Source: Saccharothrix ecbatanensis (lineage in GTDB: Bacteria > Actinomycetota > Actinomycetes > Mycobacteriales > Pseudonocardiaceae). From it: a stretch of DNA of 64,000 nt. The DNA lies in contig NZ_JACHMO010000001.1 in the NCBI RefSeq assembly GCF_014205015.1, forward strand, positions 9,052,001 to 9,116,000, read 5' to 3'. The notes under the pieces were generated by a model. The model was not told the origin of the DNA, made no database searches, and was given only the letters and a program-made list of their open reading frames with translations. The first letter of the stretch is position 1, and each line of letters starts with the position of its first letter. Shown here one piece after another: positions 18,021 to 26,287 of the stretch. The translations under genes and the position numbers were made by a program.

Positions 18021-19463
18021 GTGATGCGCAACGCCGCCCTGCTCGCGGCGGGAACGCTGGCACTGTCCGTCGCGGTCGCCCCGTCCGCCTCGGCCGGTCT
18101 GCTCGCCCCCGTCTCGACATCGCTCGCCAGTCAGTTGTCCGGTGGTTCCGCCGGAACCGTCTTCGTCCACGGCACCGATCTCTCCGCCGCCGAACGCGCC
18201 GTGCGCGGGTCCGGCCTGAGTCGCATCACCAGCTTCGACCGCATCGGCGTGGTCGCCGCCCGCGGCACCGCCGCGCAGATCACCGCCGCCCGTGCCGCCG
18301 CCGGCGTGACGTACGTCGAGGCGAACCGGCCGATCGAGTTCACCGGGTCCACTTCGCACACCGCCACCCGCGGGCTCGAAGCGCGCCAGACCCTGACCGG
18401 CGCGAACGGCCAGGCCCTGGACGGCAGCGGCGTCACCGTCGCGGTGATCGACTCCGGGGTCGACCCGACGCACCCTGCGTTCCGGCAGCCGAACGGCCAA
18501 ACCAAGATCGTCCGCAACCTCAAGAGCGTGTGCCTGGACGAGGCGAGTACCGGAACGGGCTGCATCCTCGACGTCCCGAACACCGTCGACACCGACCTGC
18601 TCGCGGTCGGCGGCCACGGCACGCACGTCACCGGCATCGCGGTCGGCAGCGACACCACGCTGACCGACGGCACGGTGGTGCGCGGCGCGGCGCCCGGCGC
18701 GAAGGCCGTGGTGATCTCGACCGGCGCGGTGCTGTTCATCATCGGCGCGGACGCGGCGCTGAACTGGGTGCTGGAGAACCACCGCGCGCCGTGCGGTGCG
18801 GGCGTTCCGGCGTCGGTGTGCCCGCCGATCAAGGCGATCAACAACTCCTACGGCCCGTCCGGCGGCGGGGCGTTCGACCCGAACTCGACCACGGTCAAGC
18901 TCCAGCGCGCGTTGGCGGCCGAGGGTGTCGTGACGGTGTGGGCGAACGGCAACGACGGCGGTGACGGCAGCGCGAACCTGTCCAACCCGCCCGGCCAGGA
19001 CCCGACGCCCGGCGTGCTGTCAGTGGCGTCGTACCACGACCTCGGCACCGGCACCCGGGACGGCGCGGTGTCGGAGTACTCGTCCCGCGGTCTGGCGACG
19101 GACTCCTCGACGTGGCCGGACATCTCCGCGCCGGGCGAGGACATCACGTCGGCGTGCCGGCTGTACCTGGTGATCTGTGCGACGGGGCTCAAGCCGCAGA
19201 ACGGGCCCGGCTTGCTCGACGTCGGCACGTTCAACACGATCAGCGGCACGTCGATGGCCGCGCCGCACATCACCGGCATCGTGGCGCAGCTGTTCCAGGC
19301 GAATCCGTCGGCCACGCCCGCGCAGATCGAGGCGGCGCTGAAGTCGACGGCGTACAAGTACGGTTCCGGCTACCGGACCGTCGGTTCCCACACGTCCAGC
19401 CATGACAAGGGAACGGGCTTGGTCGACGTCGTCGCCGCGGCTCGCGCGCTCGGCGCCGCTTGA
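18021..19463 (+). CDS. Secreted subtilisin-like serine protease (peptidase S8)
   Basis: The 480-residue precursor has a signal peptide (1-26, ending SASA), an I9-like pro-region (about 44-108) and an S8 catalytic domain. The triad is D144 (AVIDSGVDPTHP), H199 (GGHGTHVTG) and S411 (SGTSMAAPH), with N275 for the oxyanion hole. GTG at 18021 or ATG at 18024 can start it; GGAGG at 18009-18013 suits both. It should act outside the cell. A strong hairpin terminator follows at 19545. Confidence 0.92.
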   Translation: MMRNAALLAAGTLALSVAVAPSASAGLLAPVSTSLASQLSGGSAGTVFVHGTDLSAAERAVRGSGLSRITSFDRIGVVAARGTAAQITAARAAAGVTYVEANRPIEFTGSTSHTATRGLEARQTLTGANGQALDGSGVTVAVIDSGVDPTHPAFRQPNGQTKIVRNLKSVCLDEASTGTGCILDVPNTVDTDLLAVGGHGTHVTGIAVGSDTTLTDGTVVRGAAPGAKAVVISTGAVLFIIGADAALNWVLENHRAPCGAGVPASVCPPIKAINNSYGPSGGGAFDPNSTTVKLQRALAAEGVVTVWANGNDGGDGSANLSNPPGQDPTPGVLSVASYHDLGTGTRDGAVSEYSSRGLATDSSTWPDISAPGEDITSACRLYLVICATGLKPQNGPGLLDVGTFNTISGTSMAAPHITGIVAQLFQANPSATPAQIEAALKSTAYKYGSGYRTVGSHTSSHDKGTGLVDVVAAARALGAA

Positions 19464-19494
19464 TCGGCCAGGCTTGATCGGCCCGCTTGATCAG
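19458..19494 (+). repeat. 13-14-bp tandem repeat beginning at the protease stop
   Basis: GCTTGATCGG starts at 19458 and 19472, and GCTTGATCAG at 19485. The first copy includes the last sense codon and the stop TGA of the protease gene. Confidence 0.7.
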
Positions 19495-19544
19495 TCGATC
19501 TCGAGCCACTGATCCACCAGCGTGTCCGGATGATCCCGGAAAGT

Positions 19545-19576
19545 GACCTCGCGGCCCGTAACCGGGCCGCGAGGTC
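19545..19576 (+). terminator. Intrinsic terminator after the S8 protease
   Basis: GACCTCGCGGCCCG (19545-19558) and CGGGCCGCGAGGTC (19563-19576) form a perfect 14-bp stem with a TAAC loop, followed by GTCGTTTTA. Confidence 0.85.
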
Positions 19577-19752
19577 GTCGTTTTAGGGTCGAAAGTCCTG
19601 TAACCGACCCGCCTGGGTGAGGAACGCGATGGTTCTTATGGCGGACTGAAGCCGCAGCGGGCAGAATGACCAAGTCGGGAATTCACAAGATCGTCCGTGT
19701 CATCGACAGGCCGTAGGGGAAGACGTCCCTCGTCGAGTAGCGGAGGTCAGCT

Positions 19753-20256
19753 GTGAGCACCCGTGGCAGCAGCAGTGGCGTGGTCTACGTCCACTCGTCG
19801 CCGTCTGCGGTCTGTCCGCACGTCGAGTGGGCGATCTCGGGCACCCTCGGTGAGCGAGCGGACCTCAAGTGGGCGGCGCAGCCCGCGGCGCCTGGGCAGT
19901 TGCGCGCCGAATGCAACTGGACCGGCGACGCCGGCACCGGGGCCCGACTCGTGTCCGCCCTCAGGGCGTGGCCGATGCTCAGGTTCGAGGTGACGGAAGA
20001 CCCGAGTCCGGGAGTGGACGGCGTGCGGTACTGCTTCGCGCCCGTGCTGGGTCTGTGGCATGCGCGCACCAGCGCGAACGGCGACATCGTCGTGTCCGAA
20101 GACCAACTCCGATCCCTGGCCGCCCGCAGCAGGGGCGGCGAGTCGTTCGCGCACGGCGTGGACGAGATCCTGGGCGCGGCATGGGACGACGCCCTGGAGC
20201 CGTTCCGCCGCGCGGGCGACGGCGCCCCCGTCACCTGGCTCCACCGCGTGGGCTGA
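19753..20256 (+). CDS. DUF3145 family protein
   Basis: This 167-residue protein matches the conserved actinobacterial DUF3145 family (start GVVYVHSSPSAVCPHVEWA, middle LRAECNWTGDAGTGARL, ending in PFRRAGDGAPVTWLHRVG-like segments). The function is unknown; the family is nearly universal in high-GC Gram-positives, which suggests a housekeeping role. GTG at 19753 has GGAGGTCA at the right distance. It has no operon partner. Confidence 0.85.
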   Translation: MSTRGSSSGVVYVHSSPSAVCPHVEWAISGTLGERADLKWAAQPAAPGQLRAECNWTGDAGTGARLVSALRAWPMLRFEVTEDPSPGVDGVRYCFAPVLGLWHARTSANGDIVVSEDQLRSLAARSRGGESFAHGVDEILGAAWDDALEPFRRAGDGAPVTWLHRVG

Positions 20257-20320
20257 GCCGGTCCGCGCACCCCGAATTGTCAGACCCCGTCGGTAAGATC
20301 AAAGCAGGGGGTCCCCCGGC

Positions 20321-20403
20321 GGGGACCCCCGCGAAGCACTCCCGTGCGGGGACCCCGGCGAAGCATTCCCAGGCGGGGACCCCGCGAAGCATTTCCGTGC
20401 GGG
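20321..20403 (+). repeat. Three 26-27-bp tandem repeats
   Basis: Units beginning GGGGACCCC(C/G)GCGAAGCA lie at 20321-20347, 20348-20374 and 20375-20400, and a further GGG begins a fourth unit. Each unit starts with a GGGGACCCC near-palindrome. The array fills the gap between DUF3145 and the next gene, and an inverted GGGGGTCCCCC element (20307-20317) precedes it. Confidence 0.8.
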
Positions 20404-20515
20404 CTGACGCCTCAGGGCTGGGGCGGGTCCTCGCCACTGCCATGTCGCGGACCGGTATGTTTCCGCGCCTCTACCTGTGACCGGACGATCACCGCCGCTG
20501 TGGCACGCTCGTGGT

Positions 20516-21094
20516 GTGTCCGCACGCCTGCTGCTGCCCGTCGTGCTCCTGGTCGCCGCCGCCACGGCCGGTGTCGGTGTGCTTGCTCGCGAGGTGTACC
20601 AGCGGCCTGCCCAAGCCCAGGGCGACCAGATCGCGGTGCCGAGTTCGGGGCCGTCCAGTCCCGTCCCGCGCAGTGCCCAACCCGGCAACGGCACCGTGCA
20701 GTTGAGCATCGACGCGTCGCAGCACCCGGACGGCCAACGCGTCCACACCGTGCTCCAGCAGTTCTTCGACGCCATCAACAACCACGACTACGGCCAGTGG
20801 GCCAGGACCGTGACCGCGCACCGGGTGAGCCAGACGCCGATGTCCCGCTGGATGTCGGACTACGAGAGTTCGCGGGACGGCACGATCCTGGTGCACCGGA
20901 TCGAGTCGGTCACCCCGACCAGGCTGCGCGTGCTCATGACGTTCACCAGCACCCAGGACGTGGCCAAGGCCCCGGCCGAACTCCAGGCCGACTGCATCCA
21001 CTGGCGCGTCGTGTACCCGATGCAGGAGGAGCGCGGCGCCCTCCGCGTGGACCTGGGCACCGAAGGCTCGACCTCGCAGTTCTCCCCCTGCTGA
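20516..21094 (+). CDS. Hypothetical secreted or membrane-anchored protein
   Basis: This ~192-residue product has an N-terminal hydrophobic segment (ARLLLPVVLLVAAATAGVGVLA) that acts as signal peptide or anchor, a Ser/Pro-rich linker, and a ~120-residue alpha+beta domain (VHTVLQQFFDAINNHDYGQWARTV) resembling the NTF2-like/SnoaL fold in outline. It ends with two Cys (ADCIHW and a terminal SPC). Start GTG at 20516; the frame is open to 20477. No partner gene. Confidence 0.6.
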   Translation: MSARLLLPVVLLVAAATAGVGVLAREVYQRPAQAQGDQIAVPSSGPSSPVPRSAQPGNGTVQLSIDASQHPDGQRVHTVLQQFFDAINNHDYGQWARTVTAHRVSQTPMSRWMSDYESSRDGTILVHRIESVTPTRLRVLMTFTSTQDVAKAPAELQADCIHWRVVYPMQEERGALRVDLGTEGSTSQFSPC

Positions 21095-21097
21095 CCC

Positions 21098-21140
21098 GAA
21101 TGCCCCGGAATGCCCCCGGAAAGCCGGAAAGCCGAAAGGC
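21098..21140 (+). repeat. Short tandem repeats after the stop codon
   Basis: Two ~10-bp units (CCGAATGCCC, CGGAATGCCC) are followed by three 8-bp units (CCGGAAAG, CCGGAAAG, CCGAAAGG), starting three to four bases after the TGA at 21092-21094. Confidence 0.6.
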
Positions 21141-21143
21141 ACA

Positions 21144-21174
21144 GTGGGGTCGCCCCCCGACGGAGCGACCCCAC
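21144..21174. terminator. Bidirectional terminator between convergent genes
   Basis: GTGGGGTCGC (21144-21153) pairs with GCGACCCCAC (21165-21174) in a perfect 10-bp stem. It lies between the stop of the hypothetical plus-strand gene and the end of the fatty acid operon on the minus strand. Confidence 0.7.
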
Positions 21175-21205
21175 CGAACGGCGGCGGAGCCGTGGGGGAG
21201 TGGAG

Positions 21206-22633
21206 CTAAAGGGGGATGTTGCCGTGCGCGCCACGCCCGGCGGGGGCCGCGGCCAGGGCCTGGGCCAACCTGCGACGGGTCTTGGTCGGCTCGATGACCT
21301 CGTCCACCACGCCGATCGCGATCGCACGCTCCACGCCGCCGGCGATCCGTTCGTGCTCCTCGACGAGCGAAGCGTGCAACGCCTCCCGCTCGTCGTCCGG
21401 CACGGCCGCCAGCTTCTTGCGGTGCAGGATGCCGACGGCGGCCTTGGCGCCCATCACGGCCACCTCCGCGATCGGCCACGCGAACACCGCGGTAGCGCCC
21501 AACGACCGCGAGTTCATCGCGATGTACGCGCCGCCGTACGACTTCCGCGTCACCAAAGTCACCCGCGGCACCACGGCCTCACCGAACGCGTGCAGCAGCT
21601 TCGCGCCCCGCCGCACCACGCCGTCCCACTCCTGGCCGACACCCGGCAGGTAACCCGGCACGTCCACCAACACCAACAGCGGCACGCCGAACGCGTCGCA
21701 CATCCGCACGAACCGCGCCGCCTTCTCGGCCGACAGCGAGTCGAGGCACCCGCCCTTGCGGATGGGGTTGTTCGCGATCACGCCTACCGTCCGCCCACCG
21801 AGCCGGCCAAGTCCGACCACGATGTTCGGCGCCCACTTCGCCTGCAACTCCTCGAACGAGTCCGTGTCGAGGATCGCCGCCACCAGCGGCTTCACGTCGT
21901 ACGCCCGCTGCGGCTGCTCCGGCAGCAACGCCCGCAGGTCGTCACCGTCCGGCACCGAGTGCAGGTCGAACACACCCGGCTGGGCGAACAGACCGGTGAT
22001 CCGGCGGGCCCGCTCGTAGGCGTCCGGCTCGTCGGAAGCGATCACGTGCACCACACCGGACTTCCGCCCGTGCGCCTCCGCGCCGCCCAGCCCGTCCATG
22101 TCGATCTGCTCGCCGGTCACCGACCGCACCACGTCCGGCCCGGTCACGAAGACCTTGCCGGCCGGAGCCATGATCACCACATCGGTCAACGCGGGCCCGT
22201 ACGCACCGCCACCGGCCGCCGGTCCGACCACCACGGAGATCTGCGGCACCCGACCGGACGCCCGGATCATCGCGGCGAACATCTGGCCCATGCCGTCCAG
22301 CGACTCCACGCCCTCCGGCAGCCGCGCGCCGCCGGAGTGCCAGACGCCGATCACCGGTGTGCGGTCGCGCACCGCGGCGTCGATCGCCTCCACGATGTGC
22401 CGACATCCCTCGGACCCGAGCGCCCCGCCCATCCGCGTCGCGTCACTGCAGTACGCCACGACCTTCGCACCGTTGATGCGCCCGCGCACGGCGTACATGC
22501 CGCTGCTGTCACGGGGCCGCAACGGCGCGATCGAGCCGGGGTCCAGCAGTTGCGCGAGCCGGACCTCCGGGTCGCGCGGATCGAGTACGGCATCGGCCTC
22601 CGGGTTCGCCGGGCGGGACGCAAGGGCAGTCAT
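21206..22633 (-). CDS. accD: Acyl-CoA carboxylase beta subunit (carboxyltransferase)
   Basis: This 475-residue carboxyltransferase transfers CO2 from carboxybiotin to acetyl- or propionyl-CoA, giving malonyl- or methylmalonyl-CoA. Seen are the N-terminal oxyanion region (WHSGGARLPEGVESLDGMGQM), GPAAGGGAYGPALTD, and the C-terminal segment VDVPGYLPGVGQEWDGVVRRGAKLL-like, with GAYIAMNSRSLGA. It is the last gene of the fab operon, in the position of mycobacterial accD6, so malonyl-CoA supply for FAS-II is the likely role. The biotin-carrying alpha subunit is not in the window. Confidence 0.92.
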   Translation of the reverse strand: MTALASRPANPEADAVLDPRDPEVRLAQLLDPGSIAPLRPRDSSGMYAVRGRINGAKVVAYCSDATRMGGALGSEGCRHIVEAIDAAVRDRTPVIGVWHSGGARLPEGVESLDGMGQMFAAMIRASGRVPQISVVVGPAAGGGAYGPALTDVVIMAPAGKVFVTGPDVVRSVTGEQIDMDGLGGAEAHGRKSGVVHVIASDEPDAYERARRITGLFAQPGVFDLHSVPDGDDLRALLPEQPQRAYDVKPLVAAILDTDSFEELQAKWAPNIVVGLGRLGGRTVGVIANNPIRKGGCLDSLSAEKAARFVRMCDAFGVPLLVLVDVPGYLPGVGQEWDGVVRRGAKLLHAFGEAVVPRVTLVTRKSYGGAYIAMNSRSLGATAVFAWPIAEVAVMGAKAAVGILHRKKLAAVPDDEREALHASLVEEHERIAGGVERAIAIGVVDEVIEPTKTRRRLAQALAAAPAGRGAHGNIPL

Positions 22634-22657
22634 CGCGAAGCTCCTCGTAGACGTCTG

Positions 22658-23893
22658 TCAGGCCTGGGTGAACACGAGCGAGACGTTGTGCCCGCCGAAC
22701 CCGAAGGAGTTGTTCACCGCGGCCACCAGGTCGATCTTGCGCGGCTCACCGGTGACGACTTCCAGGTGCACCTTCGGGTCCTGGTTCTCCAGGTTCAGCG
22801 TCGGCGGCACGATGCCGTCGCGGACCGACAGCAGCGTGGTGATCGCCTCCACCGCGCCCGAGGCGCCCAGCAGGTGGCCGTGGTTGCCCTTGGGCGCGGT
22901 CAGCACCGGGTGGTCGCCGATCGCCCGGCGCACCGCCTGCGGCTCGATCACGTCGCCCACCTGCGTGGACGTCGCGTGGCAGTTGACGTGGCCGATGTCG
23001 GCCTTGTCCACGCCCGCGACCTGGATCGCCTTCGCGATGGCCCGCGACTGCCCGATGCCCTCGGGGTCCGCCGCGGTGATGTGGTGGCCGTCGGAGCTGG
23101 TGCCGATGCCCGCGAGCTTGCCGTAGATCCGGGCGCCGCGGGCGCGGGCGAACTCCTCGCGCTCCAGCACCATGATCCCGGCGCCCTCGCCGAGCACGAA
23201 CCCGTCCCGGTTCACGTCGAACGGGCGCGACGCGGCTTCCGGGTCGTCGTTGCGGGTGCTCATGGTCCGGGCCTGGATGAAGCCCGCCATGGTGATGGTG
23301 GTGATGCACGCTTCCGCCCCACCGGCCACGACCACGTCCGCTTCACCGGACTTCAGCATCCGGAACGCCCAGGCCAGCGCCTCGGCGCCGGACGCGCACG
23401 CCGACACCGGCGCGTGCACGCCCGCGCGTGCCTTCAGGTCCAGGCCGACGTGCGCGGCCGGGCCGTTGGGCATGAGCATCGGCACGGTCAGCGGCGACAC
23501 CTTGCGCAGCCCGGCGGTCTCGATCAGGTCGTCCTGCTCCAGCAGCGTCATCGCGCCGCCGATGCCGGTGCCGACCACGACGCCCAGCCGCTCGGGGTCG
23601 ACGCCGTCGTCGCCGAGCCCGGAGTCCGCCCACGCCTGGCGGGCGGCGACCACGGCGACCTGCTCGCAGCGGTCCAACCGGCGCGCCTCGACGCGGGGCA
23701 GCACCTCGGTGGGCTCGACCGCGAGCCGCGCGGCGATCCGCACGGGCAGCTCGAACCGCTCCGCGAACCCACCGATCAGCGGCTTCACACCGCTGCGGCC
23801 GGCCAGGAGCGCATCCCAGGTGGAGGCGACATCGCCACCGAGCGGGGTGGTGGCACCCAGCCCGGTGACGACGACGTCGTTGTTACTGGTCAT
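22658..23893 (-). CDS. fabF: 3-oxoacyl-ACP synthase II (FabF/KasA)
   Basis: This 411-residue condensing enzyme elongates acyl-ACP with malonyl-ACP. The Cys-His-His triad is visible: C166 in VSACASGAEA, H306 in NCHATSTQVGD and H340 in KGNHGHLLGASG. Its ATG overlaps the ACP stop in ATGA, and accD follows after 24 bp. There is a single KAS here, as in the Streptomyces fabD-fabH-acpP-fabF order, rather than the kasA-kasB pair of mycobacteria. Confidence 0.95.
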   Translation of the reverse strand: MTSNNDVVVTGLGATTPLGGDVASTWDALLAGRSGVKPLIGGFAERFELPVRIAARLAVEPTEVLPRVEARRLDRCEQVAVVAARQAWADSGLGDDGVDPERLGVVVGTGIGGAMTLLEQDDLIETAGLRKVSPLTVPMLMPNGPAAHVGLDLKARAGVHAPVSACASGAEALAWAFRMLKSGEADVVVAGGAEACITTITMAGFIQARTMSTRNDDPEAASRPFDVNRDGFVLGEGAGIMVLEREEFARARGARIYGKLAGIGTSSDGHHITAADPEGIGQSRAIAKAIQVAGVDKADIGHVNCHATSTQVGDVIEPQAVRRAIGDHPVLTAPKGNHGHLLGASGAVEAITTLLSVRDGIVPPTLNLENQDPKVHLEVVTGEPRKIDLVAAVNNSFGFGGHNVSLVFTQA

Positions 23894-24129
23894 GCTTTGC
23901 TGGCGATGTAGTTGACCGCATCGCCCACGGTCTTGAGGTTGGCCAGCTCGTCGTCCGGGATCTTCACGCCGAACTTGTCCTCGGCCTGCACGGCGATCTC
24001 CACCATGGACAGCGAGTCGATGTCCAGATCGTCCACAAAGGACTTGTCAACCGTCACGTCGGCCGCCTCGACACCGGCGACCTCCTCGACGATCTCGGCG
24101 AGTCCCTTCTGGATGTCCTCGTTGCTCAC
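23890..24129 (-). CDS. acpP: Acyl carrier protein
   Basis: This 79-residue acidic helical protein carries the phosphopantetheine Ser in DDLDIDSLSMVEI. GTG at 24129 follows GAAGGAAGGGA and gives the usual length; longer open frame upstream is not ACP-like. It is the carrier for FabD, FabH and FabF in the same operon. Confidence 0.95.
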   Translation of the reverse strand: MSNEDIQKGLAEIVEEVAGVEAADVTVDKSFVDDLDIDSLSMVEIAVQAEDKFGVKIPDDELANLKTVGDAVNYIASKA

Positions 24130-24193
24130 TGAAAGTCCCTTCCTTCTTCTTGCTTCGCCGGCTGGTTGGTCCCACCGGAGTCTGGGTGTGCGG

Positions 24194-25171
24194 TCATGGC
24201 AGTCGGACGACCTGTCCCGCGTAGGACAGGCCCGCTCCGAAGCCGACGAGCAGCGCCACGTCACCGCTGCGCACCTCTCCCGCCGCGCGCATGTGATCGA
24301 GCGCGAGCGGGATGGAAGCGGATGAGGTGTTGCCGGAGTCCACGATGTCACGTGCGATCACGAGGTCTTCACGCGCTCCCTTGGCGCGCAAGCGCTTCGC
24401 GATGGCCTCGACGATCCGCAGGTTCGCCTGGTGCGGCACGAAGACGTCCACATCGGACACGTCGATGCCGGCCAGCTCGATCGCCTGGAGCGCGATCGGC
24501 GCGATCTTGGTGGTGGCCCAGCGGAAGACCGCCTGGCCCTCCTGGAAGATGAACGACTCGCGGTCGGTGATCCGGATCATGTCCGCCAACTCGCCCGCGC
24601 TGCCCCACGCCACCGGGCCGATGCCCGGCTCGTCGGACGGACCGACGACCGCCGCGCCTGCGCCGTCGGCGAAGATGATCGCGGTGGACCGGTCGTCCTG
24701 GTCCACCCAGTCGGTCAGCTTCTCCGCGCCGATCACCAGCACGTGCTTCGCGGTGCCCGCGCGGACCAGGTCGGACGCGGTGCCCAGGGCGTAGCAGAAG
24801 CCCGCGCACGCGGCGTTCAGGTCGAACGCGGGGGAGCCGGCGATCCCGATCCGGTCGGCGACCTGCGCCGCCGCGTTGGGGATCTGGGTCGGCATGGTGC
24901 AGGTGGCCACGATGACCGCGCCGATGTCCGACGGGGAGAGGCCGGCGTCGGCCACCGCCTTCGCGCCCGCCTCGGCGGCCATGTCGACCAGCAGCTCGTC
25001 CGGCTTGGCCACCCGGCGGTTCGCGATGCCGACCCGGTCCCGGATCCACTCGTCCGAGGTGTCCATGCGGAGGCTGAGGTCGTGGTTGCTGACGATCGTC
25101 TCGGGCTGGTAGCTGCCCAGGCCGAGGATGCGGGTGCCGGCCCGGCCGGCGGGGATCGAGAACGTGGTCAC
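24194..25171 (-). CDS. fabH: 3-oxoacyl-ACP synthase III (FabH)
   Basis: This 325-residue enzyme starts fatty acid chains by condensing acyl-CoA with malonyl-ACP. Catalytic residues are C122 (NAACAGFCYAL), H247 (VPHQANLR) and N281 (SGNTSSAS). GTG at 25171 overlaps the fabD TGA in GTGA, so the two are coupled. Actinomycete FabH usually prefers branched-chain primers; that preference is not readable here. Confidence 0.95.
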   Translation of the reverse strand: MTTFSIPAGRAGTRILGLGSYQPETIVSNHDLSLRMDTSDEWIRDRVGIANRRVAKPDELLVDMAAEAGAKAVADAGLSPSDIGAVIVATCTMPTQIPNAAAQVADRIGIAGSPAFDLNAACAGFCYALGTASDLVRAGTAKHVLVIGAEKLTDWVDQDDRSTAIIFADGAGAAVVGPSDEPGIGPVAWGSAGELADMIRITDRESFIFQEGQAVFRWATTKIAPIALQAIELAGIDVSDVDVFVPHQANLRIVEAIAKRLRAKGAREDLVIARDIVDSGNTSSASIPLALDHMRAAGEVRSGDVALLVGFGAGLSYAGQVVRLP

Positions 25172-26115
25172 CCGGTCACCTCGTCGGCCGCGGTGAGCAG
25201 GTCGACGACCCGGTCCAGCTCGTCGGGGGTCTTGAGGGCCAAGGTGGGGGTGCCCTTCAGCTCGCGTTTCGCCAGGCCGGTCAACGCGCCGGCCGGCGGC
25301 AGTTCGACCAGCGCGGTCACGCCGTGAGCGGCGAGGGCGGCCTGGCAGGCGTCCCACCGCACGGGGCTGGTCACCTGGGAGATCAGTCGGGCCAGCACCT
25401 CGGCGCCGTCGGACACCACCGCGCCGTCGGCGTTGGACAGCAGCGGCAGCGCCGGGTCCTTCACCACGATCCCGGCGGCACGGGTGCGCAGCGCCTCCTG
25501 GGCCGGCTCCATGAACTTGGTGTGGAACGCGCCGGCGACCTTGAGCGCGCGGACCTTCGCGCCGGGCGGCGGCTCCGCCACCAGCTTCTCCAGCGCGTCC
25601 AGCGGGCCCGCGGCCACGATCTGGCGCGCGCCGTTGAGGTTCGCGCCGACCAGGCCCAGCTGCTCCAGGTGCGCCAGCACCTCGTCCTGCTCGCCGAGGA
25701 GCACCGCCGCCATGCCGGTCGGCGTCAACGCGCAGGCGGCGGCCATCTCGGCGCCGCGCACGGCGGCCAGCGCGACCGCGTCGTCGGTGCTCATGACACC
25801 CGCGATGGCGGCGGCGGCCAGCTCGCCGACGGAGTGGCCGGCGATGATCGTGTCGGCGGGCAGCTCGACCCGGCGGCGCAGCTCCTCGTAGGCGAGCAGG
25901 GCGAGCGCGACGACCAGCGGCTGGGTCACCGAGGTGTCCTGGATCTCCTCCGCTTCGGCGGTCGTGCCGAGCCGGACGAGGTCGAGGCCGGTCGCCTCGG
26001 ACCACGCGCCGACGCGCTCGGCGGCCCCTTCGAGTTCGAGCCAGGGGGCGAGCATGCCGGGTGTCTGGGACCCCTGTCCGGGGGCGAGGAGCGCGATCAC
26101 CCGCTCACTGAACAC
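25168..26115 (-). CDS. fabD: Malonyl-CoA:ACP transacylase (FabD)
   Basis: This ~315-residue transacylase loads malonyl onto ACP. Motifs are APGQGSQTPGM, the nucleophile GHSVGE, and the His in VAGAFHTKFM, with GHSVGELAAA typical of the fold. The start is uncertain: the frame is open from TTG at 26157, but that would place the first codon 10 bp from a 19-bp palindrome at 26167-26185; GTG at 26115 leaves the palindrome in promoter position and fits family length. First gene of fabD-fabH-acpP-fabF-accD. Confidence 0.93.
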   Translation of the reverse strand: MFSERVIALLAPGQGSQTPGMLAPWLELEGAAERVGAWSEATGLDLVRLGTTAEAEEIQDTSVTQPLVVALALLAYEELRRRVELPADTIIAGHSVGELAAAAIAGVMSTDDAVALAAVRGAEMAAACALTPTGMAAVLLGEQDEVLAHLEQLGLVGANLNGARQIVAAGPLDALEKLVAEPPPGAKVRALKVAGAFHTKFMEPAQEALRTRAAGIVVKDPALPLLSNADGAVVSDGAEVLARLISQVTSPVRWDACQAALAAHGVTALVELPPAGALTGLAKRELKGTPTLALKTPDELDRVVDLLTAADEVTG

Positions 26116-26166
26116 TCTTTCGGCCGCATCCGGTGATGCCGCCACGGACGAAACCAACGTCCAGTG

Positions 26167-26185
26167 TTTGTAGGGTGTCTACAAA
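26167..26185. promoter_or_regulatory. Perfect inverted repeat upstream of fabD, candidate FasR operator
   Basis: TTTGTAG-GGTGT-CTACAAA has perfect 7-bp arms and a 5-bp spacer. It is the only strong palindrome between fasR and fabD. In Streptomyces coelicolor FasR binds the fabD promoter, so this is the obvious candidate; the match to the experimentally defined site was not checked. Confidence 0.55.
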
Positions 26186-26287
26186 TGTGACTCTAAGATG
26201 AACGTAGAACGACGTGATGTGTTGTCGAACTCGACCCAAATCGGACATGCGTCTTCCGTCACACTCGGTCGAGCGACCCCCGACCGG

